This document shows positions 7,285-15,500 of a stretch of 64,000 bases of DNA, in pieces (the stretch's first letter is position 1; each line of letters begins with the position of its first letter). This DNA comes from Bacteroidota bacterium. Lineage in GTDB: Bacteria; Bacteroidota; Ignavibacteria; Kapaibacteriales; UBA2268. Position numbers and translations under genes: made by a program. The stretch covers positions 62,001 to 126,000 of the forward strand of contig SCSM01000036.1 of the NCBI GenBank assembly GCA_004322215.1, in the 5' to 3' direction. The notes under the pieces were generated by a model that was given only the letters and a program-made list of their open reading frames with translations, ran no database searches and was not told where the DNA came from.

Positions 7285-8511
7285 ATGGAAGAGACAATTG
7301 GAAATACACCATCGGAAATGCTGAACCTGCTCGTTGACGGAGAGCTGGAAACCAGCCAGGAAGTGTCATTGTATGCATCGCTGACCGAAAGCGATGAATT
7401 GCGTAATGAGATGAGGGAAATTCTCGCTATAAGAGAATCAATCAGGAAGGATACAGAAGCGTTCACTCCTCCGCGCAATGCGAGGAAATCTGTTCTTGCG
7501 GCTGTGGGACTTGCTCCCGGAGGTGTCATCAATGCACCGATAACCCAGGTTGCGGTTCAAACCGGTTTCTGGGGCGGATTCTGGGGAAAGATAATGATGC
7601 CTGTGGCTTCTGCAGTGGTTGCAACCATCATCACTTCGCTGATGTTTATGAATTTTTACAAAACCGGTAACAATATGACTTCTACGCGAAGTTCTTTGAA
7701 GAACATACCGGTTGTTACATCGACTGAAAATATTGCTAACGGGGAACAAACTCAGAATCAGAAAAATAATGGTATTGCTTCTCCAATTAAAAAGAGCAGC
7801 CATATTTCGAGCGGGATAATGCCATCAATCGTTCCGGTACCCGATGCAATAATTGTCGAAAATAAAGATGAAACAGCTTTAACAAATCAGATTCAGACAG
7901 CATCTCTGGGGACAGATTTATATAAGCCGGGTTTCCTGAAATATTCAAATTCCGGAAGTAATATCATACCGGTTATTTCCATGTCTCCGAAACAATTTGA
8001 ATCATTAAGCCGGGAGAAATTGTCGAATCTCGGAATAACCCTCGTATTGCGTGGTATTGCCTCCCGGTCATTTCCGACTGTTGAATTGCCGTCTCAAGCT
8101 AATCCTTTATTACGCAATGTTGGACTGGGCGGCTACGTCAAACTGGTTGACGGATTGGATGTCGGTTTGGAAATAGGCCAGGAAAATTACGGGCTTATAT
8201 ATTATAATAAGGAAGACGGGGATTATGATAATAAAAATCCGATTCTTTTATGGGCAGGAATTGGTGTAAAAGGGAAATATAACGAGCATGTTGATTTTCT
8301 CGCAGGTGCAAAACCGTTTTTACAGGTTTTTATCGGAGGCACAAAAATCGGTCCTACGGGCAAAATCATCGGTGGATTGGAATATAGCTGGGACAGCGGA
8401 CTCGGTTTCATTTTAGGTGTGGAAGGTAGTTCACTGTTCTATAACCAGGAGCAAAAATGGTATTCGACGGAAAAACTCGGATTTACTTACGGAATGCTGT
8501 ATAGTTTTTAA
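7285..8511 (+). CDS. anti-sigma-like protein with C-terminal beta-barrel-like domain, cassette 1
   Basis: 408 residues in three parts. The N-terminal 75 residues (MLNLLVDGELETSQEVSLY, DELRNEMREILAIRESIRKD) resemble a cytosolic anti-sigma domain with a 'DGEL' start. One transmembrane helix follows at about 103-125. A long polar linker leads to residues 240-408, which read as beta-strands with glycine turns (VGLGGYVKLVDGLDVGLEIG, KIIGGLEYSWDSGLGFILGVEG) and end in phenylalanine, as outer-membrane barrels do. The protein might therefore span from inner to outer membrane. It follows an ECF sigma gene and precedes a lipoprotein, and a second copy of this layout lies at 10.4-12.2 kb. There is no zinc-finger HxxxCxxC motif. 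Sigma binding is inferred from context. Confidence 0.7.
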   Translation: MEETIGNTPSEMLNLLVDGELETSQEVSLYASLTESDELRNEMREILAIRESIRKDTEAFTPPRNARKSVLAAVGLAPGGVINAPITQVAVQTGFWGGFWGKIMMPVASAVVATIITSLMFMNFYKTGNNMTSTRSSLKNIPVVTSTENIANGEQTQNQKNNGIASPIKKSSHISSGIMPSIVPVPDAIIVENKDETALTNQIQTASLGTDLYKPGFLKYSNSGSNIIPVISMSPKQFESLSREKLSNLGITLVLRGIASRSFPTVELPSQANPLLRNVGLGGYVKLVDGLDVGLEIGQENYGLIYYNKEDGDYDNKNPILLWAGIGVKGKYNEHVDFLAGAKPFLQVFIGGTKIGPTGKIIGGLEYSWDSGLGFILGVEGSSLFYNQEQKWYSTEKLGFTYGMLYSF

Positions 8512-8520
8512 TTTTGCAGA

Positions 8521-9099
8521 ATGAAAAAATTATTTAATTTATATTTTATTATTCCCGGATTGGTATTGTTTGTGTTTACATCCTGCCAATCTCCATCGGA
8601 TATTGACAGTCCGACAAAAAAGATTCCGGTTACTAACAGGATTGTTCCGAATCTGACTGATATTATTTTAGAAGAAAACGGGGAGCAAAGAAATTTTACT
8701 GTTGGTTTGACTTCCTGCTCGATAGATAGTTCAGGCACTATCCCTTATGTTTGGATGGAACTGGAATTTGTATCTGTAAACCCGTCTGATTATATGGATA
8801 AAGGGTTTTGCATCAATGGATTTTCAATTGTACTGGATTCGCTGCCGATTATTGCAATGCCCAATCGTGAACTCGGCTCCCCGGAACTGGGTTCATGGAC
8901 ATCTTTCATCATAAACAAATCGAACAATTCTAAAGATACATTACAATCAGGTATGGGTACAAATTTCACAAATGTTTCGTTCAGTTTCGACAAAGAAAGA
9001 AAAGAAATGTTTGCTTTCATTTACACGGATTTATATTTCGAAAACAATCAAAAACCGGACAGTACATTTTTCAGGACTACTCTTAAATACCAGTATTGA
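8521..9099 (+). CDS. lipoprotein of ECF cassette 1, unknown function
   Basis: 192 residues starting 9 bp after the anti-sigma-like gene, so surely co-transcribed. The signal peptide ends in the lipobox VFTSC (lipid Cys about residue 21). The mature part is not a family I know; it shows strands typical of a beta-sandwich (YVWMELEFVSVNPSDYM, VSFSFDKERKEMFAFIYTDLYF). Being third gene after sigma and anti-sigma, it may sense an envelope signal or act on the barrel domain. The opposite cassette also ends in a lipoprotein gene, though the two lipoproteins are not obviously alike. Confidence 0.7.
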   Translation: MKKLFNLYFIIPGLVLFVFTSCQSPSDIDSPTKKIPVTNRIVPNLTDIILEENGEQRNFTVGLTSCSIDSSGTIPYVWMELEFVSVNPSDYMDKGFCINGFSIVLDSLPIIAMPNRELGSPELGSWTSFIINKSNNSKDTLQSGMGTNFTNVSFSFDKERKEMFAFIYTDLYFENNQKPDSTFFRTTLKYQY

Positions 9100-9126
9100 A
9101 GTCGTCAGACGTCAAACTATTGGCTA

Positions 9127-9546
9127 TCATCTTAATACAACAAAAGATTTTGAATATGTATATTGATTGTTCTGTGCTACGATAAAATATACTCCATTGC
9201 TATTTTGTACCCAATTTTCACCTTTATCTGTTGACCGGAATATACCTTCAATATCAGTACTTGCAAAAATATAATTTTCATTTATTGCTAATGAGCCAAT
9301 AGCAGTGTCAGGAATCGGAATGGTCGTTAAACCTTTATTTTTTGGAATCCAATTATTTCCATTACCAGTAGTCATATATACACCACCATCAATTCCTGTG
9401 TATATATTATTGCCATCTTTTAAAAAGCAAGAAATCTCGCCACTCAAAAGCCCATTATTACATGGTTCCCATTGTGCAATTACCTGAATTGAAAACATGA
9501 GAATTGTCAGCAAGTAAAAAGCAAGCTTTTTCATAATAGAATCCAT
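9127..9546 (-). CDS. shortened BNR-repeat secreted protein with sorting-domain tail
   Basis: 139 residues: signal peptide (MKKLAFYLLTILMFSIQVIAQ from the second Met at 9534), two or so BNR/Ycf48-like repeat units (DGGVYMTTGNGNNWIPKNKGL, IEGIFRSTDKGENWVQNSNG), then abruptly GVYFIVAQNNQYTYSKSFVVLR, which matches the last strand pair of a type IX sorting domain (compare GIYFCKLL...KKFVLLR at 32.2 kb). Normal family members are several hundred residues with a complete 70-80-residue sorting domain. This looks like an in-frame internal deletion, perhaps a decaying gene. A copy of the ECF-like promoter motif lies about 340 bp upstream. Confidence 0.55.
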   Translation of the reverse strand: MDSIMKKLAFYLLTILMFSIQVIAQWEPCNNGLLSGEISCFLKDGNNIYTGIDGGVYMTTGNGNNWIPKNKGLTTIPIPDTAIGSLAINENYIFASTDIEGIFRSTDKGENWVQNSNGVYFIVAQNNQYTYSKSFVVLR

Positions 9547-9711
9547 TATTTTGAGAAATATATTCTAAATAAAATTATTTTCTATTCTCAAATCGCTGAT
9601 GCGAAATTACTACATTTTGGCAATTCTTGAACCGAAGCGAAGCTGAGCTCAACGAAGTTAATTGCCCCTACAATCAAAAGCTAATACCGAAATGTCTATC
9701 TTACTTCTTTT

Positions 9712-9783
9712 TGTCATTCCGAACTTGATTCGGAATCCATTGCCAATTAATGAAATGGATGCTGAACCAAGTTCAGCATGACA
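9712..9783. repeat. REP-like paired-hairpin repeat, copy 1
   Basis: 72 bp bounded by TGTCAT and ATGACA with two palindromes: ATTCCGAA/TTCGGAAT (9716-9736) and ATGCTGAAC/GTTCAGCAT (9759-9779). A related pair lies at 23056-23142. Such extragenic palindromes are common in FCB genomes and may be mobilised by REP-associated transposases, none of which is seen here. Confidence 0.75.
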
Positions 9784-9884
9784 ATTCATTCAAATAAAAA
9801 ACAATCAACCAAAAAATTTTGCAGCATTAATATAGAGACACAAGAAACCTAAAAAAAGTTTCAGAAAAAATAACAAATTTTTAC

Positions 9885-9916
9885 TGTAATAACACGACAA
9901 ATCCCAAAATGTTTCA
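9885..9916 (-). promoter_or_regulatory. putative ECF promoter, copy D
   Basis: On the minus strand TGAAACATTTT (9916-9906) is followed at the invariant 21-nt offset by GTGTTATTACA (9895-9885). It points toward the secreted BNR-protein remnant whose ATG is at 9546 or 9534, with a REP-like element in between. It differs from copies A-C in one base of the TGTAAC block. Confidence 0.5.
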
Positions 9917-9954
9917 ATGATATAAATTTTTGGGTTCATTTTATTTTCAAGAAC

Positions 9955-10410
9955 TCAATTATATACATTTCCTTTTATGAGAAATTGAAACCTGTCCGAA
10001 CCGTTTATTATTACATAATCAACGAATGTACCTACATTTATTACATTTGTATTCCATTCGCAAATCAAGGGATTTTCCGTATTGTTCTGCTTTGGCGGTA
10101 TGACAACAGGGTATCCCTTTTCCGGGTAAATTCTAAAACCGAGATTGTTTTTGATTCTTAAACTGTAAATGATGACAGGGTAACCATTGGAATTGTTATT
10201 TAAAATAATTTTCTTATTTGGAACCCTGTGCCAGTGAACATCACCAAAATCAATTTCACTCTGCTCGAGAAATCCCAGTGAATCCTCCCTCGAAATTATC
10301 GGAAGTATGGTAATTTTTGAAGTATTATTTCCAACTTCAACAATATCCTTGCATGATATGAATATTGCAAGTAGTAAAACAATAAATAATATTTTGTGTA
10401 AAGTTTTCAT
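9955..10410 (-). CDS. lipoprotein of ECF cassette 2, ASH-like fold
   Basis: 151 residues; lipobox IFISC gives a lipid Cys about residue 20. The mature part, beginning EIDFGDVHWHRVPNKKIILNN and ending DRFQFLIKGNVYN, has the pattern of an ASH/'choice-of-anchor D' Ig-like domain (FGDV, then conserved strands and a basic-proline turn VVIPPKQ). The same pattern occurs in the large secreted proteins at 38.8, 40.1, 58.5 and 61.9 kb. It starts 7 bp after the barrel-fused anti-sigma gene and is third in the cassette. A role as envelope sensor or partner is inferred. Confidence 0.65.
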   Translation of the reverse strand: MKTLHKILFIVLLLAIFISCKDIVEVGNNTSKITILPIISREDSLGFLEQSEIDFGDVHWHRVPNKKIILNNNSNGYPVIIYSLRIKNNLGFRIYPEKGYPVVIPPKQNNTENPLICEWNTNVINVGTFVDYVIINGSDRFQFLIKGNVYN

Positions 10411-10417
10411 TTTTTTT

Positions 10418-11572
10418 TCAGAATTTAATTAAAACACTGTAGTTAATTCCGATTTTTGAATTACCGAACCATTTATTAATATGATGGTACCTGAAATAGC
10501 TGTAATCCACTCCGAGTACAAATCCTATATCATTATAGGCAAGGTATTCTAATCCAATACCGGGTCTGAGGATTATTCCACCTTGATTAAAGCCGACATT
10601 CATTCCGAGAAAGGAGTTGAACGGACCGAAGCTATAAGGATACCAGCGTGCATCGGCACTGAATGTGGTTAAATTTGATTGCTGATTGAATATGACGATT
10701 GAATCTTTCAATCCGTTCTCGGTATATTCGGTATAAAATGTTTCCTGTCTCGCATCGGCACCGATTTTAAAATTATCCGATAAATCGAATAAAACCGAGA
10801 TACAGAAATTGTTGAACGGCGATACCGAATGGAGCGGGAGTGTCTCTCTGAGTATATTCCATGAAGGGTTGTTACCGAAACCGATAGTAAATCCGATTGG
10901 GCCTTTATAATTAATAACTAATCGTCTGTCCGGGGGCGTAGTAGTCAAATTTGAAAAAGTAGAATTTAAATTTGATATATTATATCCCATTGAAGGAATG
11001 TCCGGTGACAGTGACAAGTTTTTATCTTCAGTTTGAGTTCCATTGTTGAAATCGGTAATTTCCCTATCATCAGAATTATTAAAATCCTTGTTAATATTTC
11101 TGTGATTCAAAAAATGCCGTTCCGAAGGTTTTTCCTTCGATTCGACCACAGGTATTTGATTTACCGGATTTTTGGAAGCAGGGTAATTCGATTTTGAATG
11201 AATATCCAATGCATTGTCTTGATTCGGGTAAAAGAAAATAAGCATAACTGCAAGTGTTAATATAACACCCATAACACCGGATAAAATATTACCCCATAAA
11301 TTTGATTTTGAGAAAAGCGAATTTCGCGTCTGTGCAGCAGCGGTTACTCCTGGTGGCACCGAATATCCGAGTTTGGAGTATATGTTACTTACTACATAAC
11401 TGGGTGGAGAGAAGGAATCAGCACATTTTTTTGCAGCATAATCGAGCATCCAGTAGTTTTTGAATTCCACCATCCAATTACTGTCAGAGCCGATTTGAGT
11501 GAACATTTTCTGCATTTCATCATCGCTGATGGTTCTTTCGAAGTACTTAATAAAAATTTCATTCATATCCAT
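10418..11572 (-). CDS. anti-sigma-like protein with C-terminal beta-barrel-like domain, cassette 2
   Basis: 384 residues with the same plan as the gene at 7285-8511. An N-terminal helical domain of about 75 residues (IFIKYFERTISDDEMQKMFTQIGS, WMVEFKNYWMLDYAAKKCADSF) comes first, then a TM helix at about 94-115, a long polar linker, and from about residue 210 a strand-rich region (GPIGFTIGFGNNPSW, FNSFLGMNVGFNQGGI, KIGINYSVLIKF) ending in Phe. It begins 10 bp after the ECF sigma gene. The N-terminal domains of the two copies are only weakly alike, so the architecture is conserved more than the sequence. The start may be the Met two codons in. Confidence 0.7.
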   Translation of the reverse strand: MDMNEIFIKYFERTISDDEMQKMFTQIGSDSNWMVEFKNYWMLDYAAKKCADSFSPPSYVVSNIYSKLGYSVPPGVTAAAQTRNSLFSKSNLWGNILSGVMGVILTLAVMLIFFYPNQDNALDIHSKSNYPASKNPVNQIPVVESKEKPSERHFLNHRNINKDFNNSDDREITDFNNGTQTEDKNLSLSPDIPSMGYNISNLNSTFSNLTTTPPDRRLVINYKGPIGFTIGFGNNPSWNILRETLPLHSVSPFNNFCISVLFDLSDNFKIGADARQETFYTEYTENGLKDSIVIFNQQSNLTTFSADARWYPYSFGPFNSFLGMNVGFNQGGIILRPGIGLEYLAYNDIGFVLGVDYSYFRYHHINKWFGNSKIGINYSVLIKF

Positions 11573-11582
11573 AATACCTCCG

Positions 11583-12176
11583 TTAATATTTTATGTTTTC
11601 AACGTATTCTTTAAAATAATCCTTCAACATTCTGTAAGCCCTCGAATACCTCTGTCTTATGTTTTCTTCCGATTCGTCGGTTAATTCGGCAATTTCGGTA
11701 TAAGACAAAAGATTAAATCTCCTCAGAATGAATGTATCACGATAAATCTCGTCGATTTCAGTTAATCCGACTTTAAGAAGTGCAACCAATTCGGGTTCCT
11801 CGAATGTACGCGGGAAACTCAATGGTGTTGCGATTTTATCGAGCTCGATGCCGTCTTTGTGAACAAAAATCCTTTCATCGTTGTTGTGCCTGGTTTTGTA
11901 TGATTTAATCAGGTTATTTGCAATACCTATCAAGTATGGCTGAATACTCGCAATAGTTTGTCTTTTTTTAACAGCTTTATGGAAATGATACCATACTTCC
12001 TGGAATATGTCTTCTGCATCTCTTTGGTCGCGGATTTTATACCTGCAAAATCCGATAAGTCTTTTGGAATGCCTTTGAAATATTTCATGAAACACGATAT
12101 CGCTTGTTGGCTTTGGTTCGTTCAACAAAAGCAACAATTCCCAATCTTTATACTCGCTATAATCGTTCATATACAT
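11583..12176 (-). CDS. ECF-type RNA polymerase sigma factor, cassette 2
   Basis: 197 residues (or 195 from the third-codon Met). Region 2: FHEIFQRHSKRLIGFCRYKIRDQRDAEDIFQEVWYHFHKAV and PYLIGIANNLIKSYK. Region 4: IDEIYRDTFILRRFNLLSYTEIAELTD with EENIRQRYSRAYRMLKDYF. The C-terminal HTH differs from that of the first factor, so promoter choice may differ. I see no copy of the A-D promoter motif before it; instead it shares the 12365-12455 element with the AraC-type gene. It heads the operon sigma, anti-sigma/barrel, lipoprotein on the minus strand. Confidence 0.9.
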   Translation of the reverse strand: MYMNDYSEYKDWELLLLLNEPKPTSDIVFHEIFQRHSKRLIGFCRYKIRDQRDAEDIFQEVWYHFHKAVKKRQTIASIQPYLIGIANNLIKSYKTRHNNDERIFVHKDGIELDKIATPLSFPRTFEEPELVALLKVGLTEIDEIYRDTFILRRFNLLSYTEIAELTDESEENIRQRYSRAYRMLKDYFKEYVENIKY

Positions 12177-12364
12177 TTTATAATTTAACTATCAAATATC
12201 TATATTAAAATATTTTTTTCACTGCCGGTTAATGATTATTAAAATTAAAAACCTCTATATTAAAATCGGTAATTAATTATAATATTAACAATATTCATTA
12301 TTTATAATTTTCGAAATAATCATATTCGATATTTAATTTCTCAAAACATTTTAAAAATATGTGG

Positions 12365-12455
12365 CTCTATATATGTATAGTGAGGATTTATTGGTGTTTG
12401 TGACAAAATTTTTTAAAAATTTTTTTTGAAACGCAGTAAGTCCTTTAAAATAATA
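12365..12455 (-). promoter_or_regulatory. conserved upstream element, copy 2
   Basis: It carries the exact 18-mer GTAAGTCCTTTAAAATAA (12436-12453 as on +), an A/T tract before it, and a TATATATGTATAGTGA box (about 12369-12384), matching the layout at 6350-6450. On the minus strand it is upstream of the cassette 2 sigma gene, whose ATG is at 12176. The rest of the 361-bp gap 12177-12537 is AT-rich with nothing else recognised. Confidence 0.45.
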
Positions 12456-12537
12456 AATAAATATTTCTATATAGCTTTATAGAAATTTTTTTTCAATTTG
12501 TTATTTTATCAATAATTTATAATTCAATATTTTATTT

Positions 12538-15500
12538 TTATAAATTCAAATCTACATACTTACTCAAAATCTGAATTAATTCATCCTCTGTGAATGGCTT
12601 CGAAAGATAATCATTGCAGCCGGAAGCGATGAATTCTTCCCTATCTCCTTTCATGGCGAATGCAGTTATTGCTATAATAGGGGTTCTCTTGTAACCTTCC
12701 AAATTTCTAATTTCTTTTGTTACATCTATTCCGTTCTTACCGCTTCCGAGATTTATATCCATAAGAATAATTGAATAATTTTTTTCGTTTACTGACTTTA
12801 TTGCTTCATCGCCATCATAAGCAAAATCAATTACTGCATTATCATTCAATATGAATTTCAGATATTTTATCGAAATTTCGTCATTTTCAACATATAGAAT
12901 CAGTGGCATCGAATTATTTTTTTCATCCTCTATTTCAAAATTTGTAATATCTTTTTTGGAAATTATATTATCAAATTCAGTTTTTTCATTTACTTCATCG
13001 GGTAATTTAACAGTAAAGGTCGAACCCACACCCGGTTTGCTTTTTACTTCAATTGTGCCACCCAACATTTCTATATATTTTTTCGTGATGGTTAAACCGA
13101 GTCCTGTGCCTTCGAATCCCCGGTTCAATCCTTCGCTCAATTGTTTAAATTCGTTGAAGATTGTATCATAATCTTTTTCATCAATACCAATACCGGTATC
13201 AATTACATCAATGACCGCGTAATCCCTGTTGTTTAATATTTCCTTTCTGACCTTGATTGTAATGCAACCTTCAACTGTAAATTTGAATGCATTGTCTATG
13301 AGGTTATTTAAGATGTCAATAATGATTCTCTGGTCAGAATGAATAAAGAGTTTACCGAATTCAGATTCCAATTTCAATTCTATATTTTTTAACTGTGTTT
13401 CGGAACTATATAATCCTATTGACTCATTCACAAGTTCAATAAGGTCAATGATATCATATACCGGGTTCAAATCACCTGCTTCAATGCGGGACAGGTCCAA
13501 AATCGAATTTAAAGTTTGCATCAGACGTTTACTGCTTTTGAAAATGAAACCTGAAATTTCTTTTAGAATAACAATGTCATTTTCTTTTTGCAAAATTTGA
13601 GAAAATCCCATAATCCCGTTCATCGGGGTTCGGAGTTCGTGACTCATATTTGCAAGAAAGCTCGATTTTAGACGGTTCATTTCTTCAGCTTTTTCTTTTG
13701 CTTTTATTAATTCTATTTCTGCTTCTTTTTGAGTGGTTATATCTAAAAGAACTCCGGTGAGTCCAATAATGTTGCTTTCAATTTTATTTACCCTGCTTGA
13801 AGTGTGTACCCATCTTATTTCAAGTGATTTTGTAAAAATCCTGAAATCAGTTGAAATTTCTTCGCCCTCTAATACTCGATTAAAATCAGATAATACATAA
13901 TTTAAATCATCAAGATAGATAAATTCCTTAAGACTTCTTCCAGTTACTTCTTCTTGAGTATAACCAAAAACCTGATAAACTACGGGACTGATATAATCAA
14001 TCACCCCTTCGCTTGTTAAAGAAAAAATTACGTCATTTATATTCTCGACTAAACTGCTATATTTATGTTCAGATGCTATCAAAGCTTTTTCTGCCTTTTT
14101 CCTTTTTGTTATATCAAGCATCATTCCCGACATTATATCCCCTGCGAGAGTTTCGCTTATAAGTACATGTTTTGTATTACCTTTTTTAGTAATCATTGTT
14201 AATTCTAAGTTTTCAATTTTGTTTTCCGTTTTTATTCTCTCAATTATTGTGCTTCTTGAATCAACATCCTTATAAAGAGTTTTTACATTTATTTTGAGCA
14301 TTTCTTCACATGAGTCAAATTCAAAAATTTTGGAGATATAATCATTCACATACAATATGTCCCCGTTAAGATTTGTTTTATAAACACCGACAATTGCATT
14401 ATCAACAAGGTTGCGATACTTTTCTTCGCTCCACTTTATTCTTACTTCGGACTGCATTCTATTAAATGCTATACCGATTGCAGAGGCAATCTCTTCATAA
14501 AATTTGATCATATCTAAGTTAAATCTGCCAGACTGTTTATCATTTAATTGCAACAATCCAATTACTTCATCACCAGAGCGAATTGGAATTAATGCCACTG
14601 ACATATAACCTGAATATATGCAATTGTTCCTGGGATTAGTTCTGGGGTCTTCATTGGGTAACAAATCCAATAAATAGGTAGATTGATTGGTCCAAAAGCT
14701 GCCACCCTCGGTAAAGCAGGGTTTGCTTGTATCTGTTTTGCCTGATAATACTACTCCGCAGGTACATTCGAGAACCGGTAAACCGAATTCATTCTTAACA
14801 ACAGAATTATCTTTGCTTTTTGCACACAGAAAATTTTCTTCTTTTATAAAAATATCATTAAAACCATCTTGAACATAATAGGGATAGTCATTCCCCTCTC
14901 TAAGTCGTATTCCGACAGCATCAAAACCCGTATATGATTTTATTTCCTTCAAAATATCTTTGATTAAATTTTGCCATTCATTTTGCCTGTTTAAATGCTC
15001 AAGGATCAGGGCAAAAAGCTTCAATTGTTCCTCAGACCGCTTTCGCTCGGTGATATCTCTGAAAATACCTAAAAGATATTTGTTCCCTCCAAAATTTATT
15101 GGAGCTGAACTTATATCAGCAAAGAATATTGTCCCATCTTTTTTTTGAACGGGAATATCCGACGCAATTATTATTTCCTTCCGGAGTTGTTTTTCAAATT
15201 GTTCGAGTACATACGGGAGTGCTTCTTGTGGATGAATCATATTAACATTTATATTATATAATTCTTCCTCAGTATAACCAAGCATCTCACAAATTCTATT
15301 ATTAGCAAGAAAGAAGTTTCGACTTTCTTCCTGAGCAATAAGAATTCCATCTGTTGCTGTATTGAAAATGGTTCTGAACTTTTGTTCTGCTTCCTGCAGT
15401 GCCACCTCCGCCTGCTTGCGCTCTGTTATGTCCTGAACCATGGAAAGGACGCCGACGACCCTGCCATCTGCTTCTTTGAGTGGTGTGTTGGTCCAATCGC

